Shown one piece after another: positions 8,173 through 16,703 of a DNA stretch of 64,000 nt. The stretch's first letter is position 1, and each line of letters starts with the position of its first letter. Origin of the DNA: Pseudomonas putida (GTDB taxonomy: Bacteria; Pseudomonadota; Gammaproteobacteria; Pseudomonadales; Pseudomonadaceae); contig NZ_MNAH01000008.1 in assembly GCF_001976065.1 (NCBI RefSeq), positions 215,563-279,562 of the forward strand, read 5' to 3'. The position numbers and the translations under genes were made by a program. The notes under the pieces were generated by a model. That model did no database searches. It saw only the letters and a program-made list of their open reading frames with translations, and was not told the DNA's origin.

Positions 8173-8823
8173 AACGCCCTTTTTGTCTCTATCCGACCGA
8201 CGCCGCTGATGATCAATCGGTGCGTACCTATCCGCTGACGCGGTCGCACTGATCCGAGCTGCGTTGAACGTCCCCACCATGGTTGACGACGCAGTGGGCG
8301 TTGGGGCGTATTCGCCAGTCGTGGGGTGGGCCATGAGGTTTTCAGCACGAGGGCCAACGAAAAAAGGTGAGGGTGTAGAGTCTTACGAGTGGTGCACGCA
8401 GGCCTTTAAGCCTCGCCGCATCGGACTCCTGCCTCTTGGCCACTTTGCAGGCGCATGAGGTCAGAACAACAGGTGAAATAACACGTGAAGAGTGCGGCGC
8501 TTTCGAAGCGGTGTGTGCGTCGTAAATTCACCGAGCGAGAGCGGTCGTTTCAAGGGCATGAACGTCCGAAATGTCTGCGGGCAGGCGCCCGTTTTTTTTT
8601 CGTGTCGATCCGACCATCGGGCAACCCAAAACTTCATCGAGCGAATGCCGAGGATTTTAGGCGCAGCGAGAGGCTTAACCCTGTAGCGCCTAGAATCCCA
8701 GACGTTATTAACTCGTGAACTCGTTGTTGCCAACCCCAAGTGTTGGGGGGCGTGCATGCGTTGAGGTCGCAGCATGGAGTGAAAAGGCTACGCTATATCC
8801 AGATACAGTCAGGGGTATCGGCC
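8173..8823. other. Intergenic region with one terminator
   Basis: No convincing gene in 650 nt. The minus-strand frame 8461-8775 and plus-strand frames have no ribosome-binding site and unlikely composition. The only clear element is the rho-independent terminator at 8578-8600, which has no obvious gene to serve. Confidence 0.4.
8578..8600 (+). terminator. Rho-independent terminator
   Basis: Stem CGGGC/GCCCG with a 4-nt loop followed by nine T residues. No plus-strand gene precedes it closely, so it may end a short untranslated transcript. Confidence 0.6.
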
Positions 8824-8973
8824 ATGCGTACCACCTACAGCAAAAGCCAGGCTCGCCGTCGGTTGCGTCGTCTGCTGGTGTTAATTGCGCAAGGACATGC
8901 TTTCGTCATCACCCGGCAGGGTCAAGCGGCTTGCTTACTGGTACAGGTCGAGGCACAAGGGCGTGCACATTGA
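8824..8973 (+). CDS. Short Phd/YefM-like antitoxin remnant
   Basis: A 49-aa protein from the ATG at 8824 (frame open from 8740). The pattern SKSQAR followed by LLVLIAQGHAFVITRQGQA resembles the N-terminal core of Phd/YefM/RelB antitoxins, where an N-terminal segment precedes a V-x-I-T-x-x-G-x-P turn. It is shorter than usual (70-90 aa) and lacks the C-terminal toxin-binding helix; no toxin gene follows. It may be a truncated orphan antitoxin. Confidence 0.45.
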   Translation: MRTTYSKSQARRRLRRLLVLIAQGHAFVITRQGQAACLLVQVEAQGRAH

Positions 8974-9257
8974 GCAGTGAATCGACAATCCTCAACCCTC
9001 AAAGAGGTTGTAGCTTAATGTCAATGCAACCCTTTCACAGCGGTTACGTGATCAGGTAACAGCAGTCAGTTCAGGCGTAGATGGAGGGCGAGGCCCATTG
9101 TCGTCCTGCGGCAAGAGGCAGAGTGGCGCACACGAATTTTGAGCGATGCTGTTGCCCGTCTGGCTGACAGTTGCTTAGACGGCTGAGGGGCGACTCGCTG
9201 CGCGCCTCAGTCGAGGACCCTCGTATTACCCCTCCCAACTTCAAGGCATCCCATTTC

Positions 9258-10082
9258 GTGCAAAAGACCAACCTTGAGCCGCTGCTCACCCATACCATTG
9301 AGGTCGTTATTCGCGCCGGCCAGTTGCTGATTGCCGAGTGGGCGAGAGTGGACGGCCCCCGGGGTCAAGGTGACAAGGCCGCCGTAGACGAAGAAATCGA
9401 ACAGTTTTTGCGTCAGCATCTGCTGCAGCTTCTTCCTTGCGACTTCTGGGGAGAGGAAACCGGACGTCGTCTAACCGGCCATCCATGGTGCTGGGTCGTT
9501 GACCAGAACGACGGGACCACGAACTTCCTCAACGGGCTCAAAGGTTCAGCCCTGTCCATCGGTCTGTTGCACAGACAAACGCCGGTATTAGGTGTGGTGT
9601 ATGCCCCCGTCACCGTTGAGGGCGCGCCTGATTGCATTGCTTGGGCAGAAGGCATGGCCGAGGTGAGCCGCAACGGACAATCGGTGCCGTCTCAGCTTTC
9701 TACCAAAACCTTGTCGAGCGACGAGTTCGTGATGGTCAGTGCCGCGGCGATCCACAAACCTGAACTTAACAGCGCCCTCTGCCAACCCAGCACCTTTGTC
9801 GCAATGCCATCCATTGCCTACAGGCTCGCTAAGGTCGCCGCCGGTGAGGGGGTCTGTGGCATTTCGCTTTATCCGGTTTCTGCACATGACGTTGTCGCAG
9901 GCCACGCGCTTTTGCGAGGAGCAGGCGGCGTTTTACTCGATGAGCGTGGGCAAACGATTACCTATGTAACTGAGGCCACTATGCAAACGGTCTCACAACG
10001 CTGCTTCGGGGGTTCAGTGTCGGCGTGCCGGACCCTGCTCGCCCGAGAATGGGATCGCATTTTCACGGACGTTTCCAACTGA
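9258..10082 (+). CDS. Inositol monophosphatase family phosphatase
   Basis: A Mg-dependent sugar- or nucleotide-phosphatase of the IMPase/CysQ fold. Family signatures are visible: GEET (metal-binding Glu), WVVDQNDGTTNFLNG (usual form WVIDPLDGTTNF; both Asp kept, Pro replaced by Gln), and AHDVVAGHALLRGAGG near the C-terminus (usual WDxAAG; the Trp is His here). The GTG at 9258 gives 274 aa starting MQKTNLEPLL, a normal family start; the frame is open from a TTG at 9171. It stands alone in the mobile island. Substrate cannot be deduced; candidates are inositol phosphates or 3'-phosphoadenosine nucleotides. Confidence 0.82.
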   Translation: MQKTNLEPLLTHTIEVVIRAGQLLIAEWARVDGPRGQGDKAAVDEEIEQFLRQHLLQLLPCDFWGEETGRRLTGHPWCWVVDQNDGTTNFLNGLKGSALSIGLLHRQTPVLGVVYAPVTVEGAPDCIAWAEGMAEVSRNGQSVPSQLSTKTLSSDEFVMVSAAAIHKPELNSALCQPSTFVAMPSIAYRLAKVAAGEGVCGISLYPVSAHDVVAGHALLRGAGGVLLDERGQTITYVTEATMQTVSQRCFGGSVSACRTLLAREWDRIFTDVSN

Positions 10083-10375
10083 GAGCAGTTGTCGGACTCA
10101 ATTCGAGCAACCCGCATCGTCATCTCGTTGGCTCCTAACTGCGCACAGTCCGAGGGGCGTCAATTGGCAACTGGACTTGCATTGTTCATCCTGTTTTTAA
10201 GCATGGAGCTTCAGGGCCGAAGCGTGCGTCTAAGAGCTGTGCGGCCCACTCTGAGCAGATAGTGCGTGATATCTTTTGGGCGACGGGAATAGAGACTGCA
10301 GGAATCCAAGGCACTCTGCTCATTGCTTCACGTCTGCCAAGGCATAGTCATGTGTGACTCACTACGAGAGCCGTG
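10083..10375. other. Intergenic, nothing recognised
   Basis: Nearly 300 nt between the phosphatase and a small unknown gene. I see no gene, repeat or clear promoter. Confidence 0.4.
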
Positions 10376-10597
10376 ATGAAAGGTAAGCGCAAAGTCAAAA
10401 CGAACCAATGGCTCCTCGCTGAGCAGTTTCAGCTCGAAGCCCAAGCAGCGCTCAGGGCGCGCACCCGTGCAAGTCGATTCCTGGACATCGCACTGGCGGC
10501 GGGTAGAGACATGGAACCGGTCGGATTGCTGGCAGGTGACCGGACGGTCACATCGGCATGCATTCACCAGCCTAGGCAGCCAGCAAAAGACGTTTAA
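10376..10597 (+). CDS. Small 73-aa unknown protein
   Basis: Possible gene starting at the ATG at 10376 (a GTG sits just before it). The product begins MKGKRKVKTNQWLLAEQF and is basic and helical (QAALRARTRASRFLDIALAAGR). The ribosome-binding site is weak (GAGAGCC). It is followed by the ParS-like antitoxin gene after 127 nt. It resembles no family I know; it may be a regulator or a chance frame. Confidence 0.35.
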   Translation: MKGKRKVKTNQWLLAEQFQLEAQAALRARTRASRFLDIALAAGRDMEPVGLLAGDRTVTSACIHQPRQPAKDV

Positions 10598-10724
10598 CAA
10601 TTAAAAGGGACCCCGGTCTGAGCATTAAAAAGGGTGACCACCATGGATTTCCGACCAGCCCATCTTCACACTGAGTGAAGATAGCCGAAGCTTTAAGCCC
10701 GATGCCAAACCCAAAAGGCGACCC

Positions 10725-11174
10725 ATGTTTGCTGAAGTCATGCGCAATGATGTTTACCGAGCCTACCGGATCCGGCTGGGAATGTTTTTGCCTATTCCCA
10801 CCGATGCCTCTGACGTAGACATCCATGCGTTGATCGAGGCGGGGTTCTCGCCGGGGAGTTTTAAGACGCTCTGCGACTTGGGGCTATTCAACCCTGACGC
10901 GTGCAACCACATCATTTCGCTCAAGACCCTTAAAACCCGCTTGACTCACGATCAGCGCCTGAGCGTGGCTGAGAGTGATCGCCTGTTTCGTCTTGCGCAT
11001 ATCACGGCCATGGCCGAGGCGGTCTTTGGGGATACCCACAAAGCCCGGCGATGGCTGAGCAAATCCAAGGCGCGCTTTTCAGGTGAAAATCCGATTGCAC
11101 TGCTTTCCACCAGCCCGGGCACTCGCTTGGTTGAAGAAATGTTGATTCAGGTCGCAGAGGGGGTGGCGTTTTAA
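10725..11174 (+). CDS. Antitoxin of the Xre/MbcA/ParS family
   Basis: A 149-aa protein with the ParS layout: an N-terminal Xre-like region (GFSPGSFKTLCDLGL, then SLKTLKTRL), then the DUF2384 toxin-binding end with ARRWLSKSKARFSGENPIALL and TSPGTRLVEEML. These antitoxins pair with NAD-degrading RES-domain toxins encoded directly downstream. Here only about 120 nt follow before the convergent TnpT-like gene, so the toxin is missing. Start ATG follows AAAAGGCGACCC. The orphan state suggests loss of the toxin or a role in blocking toxins from other elements. Confidence 0.85.
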   Translation: MFAEVMRNDVYRAYRIRLGMFLPIPTDASDVDIHALIEAGFSPGSFKTLCDLGLFNPDACNHIISLKTLKTRLTHDQRLSVAESDRLFRLAHITAMAEAVFGDTHKARRWLSKSKARFSGENPIALLSTSPGTRLVEEMLIQVAEGVAF

Positions 11175-11297
11175 CGGTGTTGCTTGTCAGAGCTTTCACA
11201 GGGGGGCCACAGGAACTGCCTCGGTTGCAACACCGCATGCGCCTTATTTTTCGATAACAATCTTGTAGGCACCGGCTTCCGAGCGGCACCTCCGGTC

Positions 11298-12248
11298 CTA
11301 GCCGGGGGGCGTCAACTGGCGCAGGAGAGTTTGTAACGTATCAATCTGGCGTGCCTGCTCCCGCAACTGCCGGCGGTTTTCGCGGTGTTGAAGCAGGTAC
11401 GGTTTCACCCGTTCCCGTAATACTGCGTACTCGGTCTGCAATTGTTGCAGCTTGGTCGCCAGCGCGTCGTGGGCCTGCTGGGTATCGCGCAGGGTCTGGG
11501 TTTGTTGACGCAACTGTGCGTGCACTACCCGATGCTCATTGCGCAAGCGTTCCTGCTCGCGGTACACCTGGACCAGCTCCTCCTGTTTGACCAGTTGCGC
11601 GTTCTGCAAGGACCGCAGTTCCTGGTGTAACTGATTAGTCTGCTCGTCGTGCCGGCGCAGCTCTTGCCCGCGCTGAGTCAGTTGTTCCTGTCGATAGTGC
11701 TCGAGCCCCTCCCGGGCATGCTGATGTTTGTCCTCCAATGATTGCAGCTGCTGGGCCCGCTCTTCGAGGATTTGCTGCTGCCCTGTCACTAGCTGTCGCA
11801 GTTGTTGGCGTTCCCCCTCGCTGTCTTGTAATTGCTCGCGCAGCCCACGTTCGCACTGCCGCTGCTGTTCCAGCTCGGCGGTGAGGTGGGTGATGGTGGT
11901 CAGCGATTGCTCCAATCGTTCGCGTAGCTGCGCCTGCGCCTGCGCATAGCTGGCGTGCTGCTGCGCGAGGTGCTCTTGCTCGTCAGCGACGGCCTCACGC
12001 GCCTCCTGGGTTAATTGCTCGGCTAGACTGCTCACCAAGGCGGTCAATTTTTCATTGAGGGTGGGCGACGGTCCGAGGTTGGCGGCCTGACTGCTGTTGA
12101 GTTCTTTCAGGTAGCGCTGGATCGTACTTTTCGAGCCGGTATTGCCGAGCTCGACGCGGACCAGGTCGATGCTCGGATGCAGCCCACGTCCTAACAAGGC
12201 GTCACGCGCGGCGTGCACCAAGGTTTTGTTGATACCGCCACGGGCCAT
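11298..12248 (-). CDS. tnpT: KfrA-type coiled-coil DNA-binding protein, TnpT-like (copy 2)
   Basis: The 316-aa protein has a KfrA_N-type domain at residues 1-52 (VELGNTGSKSTIQRYLKELN) and a long Gln/Glu-rich coiled coil to the end. It is divergent from a TnpS-like tyrosine recombinase with 133 nt between the starts, the arrangement of tnpT and tnpS in Tn4651-type Tn3-family elements, where the spacer is the resolution site rst. There TnpT binds rst and assists TnpS in resolving cointegrates. Here no Tn3-family transposase is present, so the pair may serve the Tn7-like element or be an independent recombination module. Assignment rests on domain build and gene order. Confidence 0.75.
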   Translation of the reverse strand: MARGGINKTLVHAARDALLGRGLHPSIDLVRVELGNTGSKSTIQRYLKELNSSQAANLGPSPTLNEKLTALVSSLAEQLTQEAREAVADEQEHLAQQHASYAQAQAQLRERLEQSLTTITHLTAELEQQRQCERGLREQLQDSEGERQQLRQLVTGQQQILEERAQQLQSLEDKHQHAREGLEHYRQEQLTQRGQELRRHDEQTNQLHQELRSLQNAQLVKQEELVQVYREQERLRNEHRVVHAQLRQQTQTLRDTQQAHDALATKLQQLQTEYAVLRERVKPYLLQHRENRRQLREQARQIDTLQTLLRQLTPPG

Positions 12249-12381
12249 GTCAGGAGCTCCTGTAGGATTTCCGGCTCTTAAGGAGTATGACGCATGCCAT
12301 TTGACTTGCCTGGTTTCTGATCAAGACGACAATCTGTTTAGTCCACATCGGTACAGGCCCGCCGGGCGAGGAAGGTAGGGG
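12249..12381. promoter_or_regulatory. Divergent tnpT/tnpS spacer, candidate rst-like resolution site
   Basis: The 133-nt spacer carries both promoters and ribosome-binding sites (a palindromic AGGAGCTCCT at 12253-12262 overlaps the tnpT site; GGAAGGTAGGGG precedes tnpS). In Tn4651 the equivalent spacer is the recombination site. I could not identify paired recombinase core repeats by eye, so this is inference from position. Confidence 0.4.
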
Positions 12382-13308
12382 ATGACCACTGCCGCGGAGC
12401 GGTACCTGCAGGCGGTGCGGCGGGAAAGCATCACGCGCCGCTACGAACAGGCCGTGGCGCATTTTGAGGTGGGCTGGGGTGGGTTTCTCCCAGCGTCGAG
12501 TGACAGCATTGTGCGTTACCTGGCTGAGCACGCTGACGCCCTGTCGATCAGCACCTTGCGCGGTCACCTGGCGGCCTTGGCGCGTTGGCATCTGAAGCAT
12601 GGTTTTATCGATCCGACCAAAGCCCCGCAAGTGCGCGACGTGTTGCGCGGCATTCAGGCGCTGCACCCGCGCCAAGTCCGGCAGGCCGAACCGTTGCAAC
12701 TGCACGAACTGGAGCAGTGCGTGGCTGCATTACAAGTCGAGGCCGGGTCGCCGGAGCTGGCCGTGCGCCTGCGTGCCGGTCGCGATCAGGCCTTGCTGCT
12801 GCTGGGTTTTTGGCGTGCGTTTCGCAGTGATGATCTGTGCCGCCTGCGCATTGAAAGCAATCAGCTCGGGCCGGGCGAAGGGCTGAGTCTGTTCCTCGCC
12901 AGCAGCAAGTCCGACCGTGAGCACCAGGGCCGCACCGTCAGCGTGCCGGCTTTGCAGCGCCTGTGCCCGGTGCAGGCGTACGAGGAGTGGCTGAGCCTCA
13001 GTCAATTGCAGTAGGGGCCGGTGTTTTGTGGCATCGATCGCTGGGGCCATCTGTCCGCTGAGGCCCTGCACCCGTACAGCGTCGCGCGGGTGGTGCGCCG
13101 GGCGCTGACGCGCGGCGGTGTCGCGGGGGAGCGGTACAGCGGCCACTCGCTACGCCGCGGGTTTGCCACCTGGGCCACACGTAACCAATGGAGCACCAAA
13201 GCCTTGATGGAATATGTCGGCTGGCGGGACGTGCACAGCGCCCTGCGCTACGTGGAGGCCGACGCGCCATTCGGTGACTGGCGGCGTGATCCGGATGAGT
13301 CAAAATGA
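12382..13308 (+). pseudogene. tnpS: TnpS-like tyrosine recombinase interrupted by an amber codon
   Basis: Homologous over its whole length to the intact recombinase at 13480-14388. The frame is broken by a single TAG at 13012-13014 and then continues unchanged to 13308; the aligned intact copy has His there, and a CAG-to-TAG change would explain the stop. Catalytic residues of the family lie on both sides: Arg in SDDLCRLR before the stop, HSLRRG and the Tyr in SALRYVEA after it. Without readthrough the 210-aa product lacks the active site. It is divergent from tnpT copy 2, so it is the natural partner of that gene. Ribosome-binding site GGAAGGTAGGGG. Confidence 0.82.
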
Positions 13309-13320
13309 CTGCGTCGCGAC

Positions 13321-13372
13321 GATTTCGTACTGCGCTACGGCCTACGTTATTACAGCCGTACCACCAAGCCAA
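13321..13372. repeat. Short motif shared with the tnpT copy 1 control region
   Basis: Begins GATTTCGTA and contains TTATTACAG, both in the same order and similar spacing at 6346-6380. It also holds an inverted repeat TACGGC/GCCGTA. It lies upstream of the intact TnpS-like gene, so it may be half of an ancestral tnpT-tnpS spacer separated by rearrangement. Confidence 0.4.
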
Positions 13373-13479
13373 ATCGCCCTTGAACTGGGCGATTCAACAG
13401 GTGTGAGAAAGCAAGATTCTTGAACGTGATCAGCTTTTTTCGAGGCCAGGCCCCGGAAAGGCGGTATGCGGGAGGTGCG

Positions 13480-14388
13480 ATGAGCGATTCAGTCGAGCGC
13501 TACCTGCAGGCGGCGCGCCGCGACAGCACCCAGCGGCGTTATGCCCAGGCCATTGAACACTTTGAAGTCGAGTGGGGCGGGGTGCTGCCGGCCTCCAGTG
13601 AAAACATCGTGCGTTACCTGGCGGCCTATGGCCCGCAGTTGTCCAGCAACACCTTGCGCACGCACCTGGCGGCCCTGGCCCAATGGCACCAGCAGTACGG
13701 CTTCGATGACCCAACCAAAGCGTCGCGGGTGCGCGATGTGCTGCGCGGGATTCAGGCGCTGCATCCGCAGCCGACCAAGCAGGCCGAAGCGCTGCAGTTA
13801 CAGCAATTGGAGGCGTGCATTGAAGGCTTGGCCCTGCAGTTGAGCTCTGAACAACGGGCGGTGCGGCTGCGTGCGGCGCGGGACCAGGCGTTGCTCCTGA
13901 TGGGCTTTTGGCGGGCGTTGCGCGGCGACGAATTGTGCCGGCTGCGTATCGAGCATATCCAGGTGCGAACAGGGCAAGCGCTGGAGATTTTCCTCGCCAG
14001 CAGCAAGACCGATCGCGACCATCGCGGGCGCACCCTGGTGCTGCCGTCCCTGAAGCGACTCTGTCCCGTGGACGCCTACCAGCACTGGCTGGCAGTCAGT
14101 GGCCTCCACCACGGGCCGGTGTTTCGTGCCATCGACCGTTGGGGGCATGTCGCAAAGGACCCGGTCAACCCGAACAGCCTCTCGCGCATTTTGCGTCTGG
14201 CCTTTGTGCGCAGCGGTGAAGCTGGCGAGGGGTACACCACGCATTCGCTGCGCCGCGGCTTTGCCACCTGGGCCAGTCGCAACCAGTGGAGCAGCAAGGC
14301 GTTGATGGAGTATGTCGGTTGGCGCGATGTGCAGTCGGCGCTGCGCTACATCGAGGCGGATGTGCCGTTTGGCGAGTGGGCCCGTTGA
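13480..14388 (+). CDS. tnpS: TnpS-like tyrosine recombinase (intact copy)
   Basis: Site-specific DNA recombinase of the lambda-integrase family. The ATG at 13480 after GGGAGGTGCG gives 302 aa beginning MSDSVERYLQAARR, matching the start of the broken copy upstream; the frame is open from 13420. N-terminal SAM-like core-binding domain to about residue 115, then the catalytic domain: Arg in GDELCRLR, HSLRRGFATWA (H-x-x-R), GWRDVQSALRY with the nucleophilic Tyr. Tn4651 TnpS has this build and resolves cointegrates with TnpT. Tandem recombinase copies probably arose by duplication or by insertion of a related module. Catalytically intact as far as I can see. Confidence 0.87.
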   Translation: MSDSVERYLQAARRDSTQRRYAQAIEHFEVEWGGVLPASSENIVRYLAAYGPQLSSNTLRTHLAALAQWHQQYGFDDPTKASRVRDVLRGIQALHPQPTKQAEALQLQQLEACIEGLALQLSSEQRAVRLRAARDQALLLMGFWRALRGDELCRLRIEHIQVRTGQALEIFLASSKTDRDHRGRTLVLPSLKRLCPVDAYQHWLAVSGLHHGPVFRAIDRWGHVAKDPVNPNSLSRILRLAFVRSGEAGEGYTTHSLRRGFATWASRNQWSSKALMEYVGWRDVQSALRYIEADVPFGEWAR

Positions 14389-14595
14389 GCGATCCGCCGG
14401 CGCTGCTCCGATCGGTTGGACGGCGGGAGAGGCATGGCCCTGCCAAGGTTCCAGGCACAGTTTGCTGGCCATCCTTTGCCCGTCCTCCAGTGACCAGCGG
14501 CCGCACGGGGTGAGCTGAGGAGGGTGGGCCATTGGGGAGACCGCGGCGCTCGCGGATGAACTGTTTTGAATCCAACTCGTAGGAGGTGAAAAGCG

Positions 14596-15108
14596 ATGGC
14601 AACGATTATTGAGTTACCGCCTCAAGACGTTCCCCACCAACTCACCGCGCGTGCGGCTGTCGAGCACCTGGGGGAGCATTTTGAAGCCTTTCTGGCTGCC
14701 AACAATCTGCATGGCTGGTACCCGGACGCCGATTACGTTTTTCGCGACGATCGATTGGCCGATCGATTTGTCTTGATTGCACTGAGCCCTGGGCTTCCTT
14801 TGTATCGGTGCAGAATCACCAATAAAAAATTACGGAGAATCGCCAATGCATCGGGCGCCACAATTAGATGCCGAGCGATGTATGAAATGTTGGCCCATGC
14901 ATTGGGTTATAGCCATTGGTATTATGCGTACAAATGCCGGACGGTCGATGATTTTATCGAAAATACCTGGCCGCTTGGCGGGGCGATTAGTTTGGCGTCC
15001 TTCGACGAGCAAGCCATCAAAAAGATTAACAAAACAACTGTAAACGCTCGAATGGCTGAGCGTTACCGCTTCAATAAAATCAGAGACAAGCTTGACCGTG
15101 GCAAATGA
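14596..15108 (+). CDS. Unknown 170-aa protein
   Basis: Start ATG preceded by a strong AGGAGGTGAAAAGCG. The N-terminal half is acidic (LGEHFEAFLAANNLHGW, then YPDADYVFRDDRLADRF). The middle has a helical motif YEMLAHALGYSHWYYAYKC, resembling the A-x-x-LGYxSW motif seen in several small uncharacterised proteins on bacterial mobile elements. The C-terminus is basic. No enzyme motif recognised. It lies at the edge of the recombinase module and has the look of an island cargo gene. Confidence 0.65.
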   Translation: MATIIELPPQDVPHQLTARAAVEHLGEHFEAFLAANNLHGWYPDADYVFRDDRLADRFVLIALSPGLPLYRCRITNKKLRRIANASGATIRCRAMYEMLAHALGYSHWYYAYKCRTVDDFIENTWPLGGAISLASFDEQAIKKINKTTVNARMAERYRFNKIRDKLDRGK

Positions 15109-15285
15109 ACGGTGGACTGACTGGATTGTGCGCAATATGCGAAGGTCGTCATGCCGGCCACTCAGCCAGGTGCGACGTTGACGCGATCAGTGTGGGACGG
15201 CTGGACCCTCCGGTTGCGCTTGCCGCTGACGAACGGGGTCGCTAAAGGTCAAGGGGTTTTCGGTTTCAAGTCGCGAGGAGTTACG

Positions 15286-15450
15286 GTGGTGAAAACGACA
15301 TTTTTTTCAGAATTCATTCGCACTGCAAAAGAAGCCCCGCGACTCTACTTTGTACCGTTGATTGGGGCGGTCAGAGCGATCAAGGCTGAGTTTCGCCGGG
15401 TGGAGGAGGCAGAAGGTCAGACGCCACTGGATCCCACCGCGAAGCAATGA
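15286..15450 (+). CDS. Small 53-54-aa unknown protein
   Basis: Tandem GTG codons at 15286/15289 follow GAGGAG, giving VKTTFFSEFIRTAKEAPRL and a basic-acidic helix to the stop. The frame is open from 15151 with no better start. A weak terminator follows at 15471-15491, supporting an expressed unit. A single amphipathic or membrane-associated segment (RLYFVPLIGAVRAI) is visible. Function unknown. Confidence 0.5.
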   Translation: MVKTTFFSEFIRTAKEAPRLYFVPLIGAVRAIKAEFRRVEEAEGQTPLDPTAKQ

Positions 15451-15470
15451 AAATTGCCCCCAACCAAGAT

Positions 15471-15491
15471 CCGCTCTTCGGCGGGTTTTTT
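15471..15491 (+). terminator. Rho-independent terminator (weak)
   Basis: Short stem CCGC/GCGG around TCTTCG followed by GTTTTTT, placed just after the 53-aa gene. Confidence 0.5.
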
Positions 15492-15925
15492 CGATTATTA
15501 TAGGTATTCAAAAGAACATGCTTCATCGTGGTCTGTGAAACTCAATGAGTTGTACGCCTTTATCATGGACCGCTTCATGGCTTTTTCAGGTGGAACTTTG
15601 TTGCTTGAGATGGCAATTGAAAAAATCGCCAAGGGTAAGTTCGTGAAGCCTTCATCGAGGCAAGAAGGCAACAAGACCCCTGAAGGAATAAATGCACGTC
15701 CAGAGCTGGTTGTTCTGAGGTGTGTACGCTCGGCCAGTGAGGCCCAACCGCTTCTTCACGCCGCAAAACCAGCTTCCCCAAGGTCTTCGTGGTGGTGATA
15801 CTGCTTCGTGTATACCACTTTGATGGCTTGTAAACTACCGAGGTTTACAGTGCAAAAATGAGGGTTACAAGATTCAGGATTACCCTCGATATCTATTTTT
15901 GGTCGACACTTCAGGCTGTGATCTT

Positions 15926-16280
15926 ACCTGCGAGCCGTGTTCGGCCACGACTGCGAAATTACACTGCACTTGGCTGTTCAAACCCCATTCCGACCAGGAG
16001 GAAGGGCGCTTTGCCCGGGCCTGCGAGCGGGTTTTCGATGGTCTGCACAACGGATATCGGTGCAGCCTGGATTGGGTGCTCGACCATCAATGCATCACCC
16101 TGGCCGTGGCCATCGCCACGCTGGCGGCGACGGCGGTGCTGTACGTCGGTATCCCCAAGGGCTTCTTCCCGCAACAGGACAACGGTTTGATTCAGGGTGT
16201 GGCCGAAGAGGCGGCGGATATTTCGCCCATCGCCATGCGGGCACAGGTCAACCGTGCTGCCGAAATCATCGCTCAAGGGC
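15926..16280 (+). pseudogene. Internal fragment of an RND efflux permease
   Basis: The plus strand encodes LFKPHSDQEEGRFARACERV, then LDWVLDHQCITLAVAIATL and IPKGFFPQQDNGLIQGV, the segment that links the two halves of MdtB/MdtC/MuxB-type multidrug RND permeases (usual form GFFPQQDTGLI). Only about 115 of more than 1000 residues remain, and both ends run into unrelated sequence. The right end stops about 65 nt before the MITE-like repeat. A dead relic. Confidence 0.8.
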
Positions 16281-16343
16281 TTCGGCTTTTCCCTTACCAG
16301 GGGCCATTCAAAAAAAGGATAAACGCGGTAACGTCCACTTTCG

Positions 16344-16528
16344 GCCGATTCTGTTGAAAAAGTCGGCCATGGTTTCCACGGCAGGAAAGTAAGCGCTTGA
16401 GATTGAAATCTTTACTTTGTGCAGAGGATTCCGGGCTCAGATTTCGCGTAGCTGCGCGCAAAAAAGGCATTTTCATCAGTCAGTACGCGTGCAGTCTGGA
16501 AGTACCGACTTTTTCAACACAATCGGCC
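16344..16528. repeat. MITE-like element with 24-bp inverted repeats
   Basis: The left end GGCCGATTCTGTTGAAAAAG (continuing TCGG) at 16344-16367 and the reverse complement of 16505-16528 match at 23 of 24 positions. The 185-nt element has no open frame. The left end and about 75 nt of interior recur at 48527-48600. Terminal repeats with no transposase mark it as a non-autonomous or decayed insertion element. Confidence 0.7.
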
Positions 16529-16703
16529 AAAAGCGGACACTCTAATGTTGCTACTTGCGACCCCTCGCGGTCTGTCAGCACCTGCCAGGGAGTACGGTCG
16601 TGGATTACAACTCGCGACCCAAATGGAGTTTCGTAGCGTAGAGGCCAAACTGGTCGTCCAGTACTGCGAGCCAACGACCACAGATTGTAGCTGTGACCAC
16701 TGG

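Noticed and set aside
8461..8775. Minus-strand 104-codon frame
   Set aside because: It runs through a strong terminator on the other strand, has unlikely composition and no start signal.
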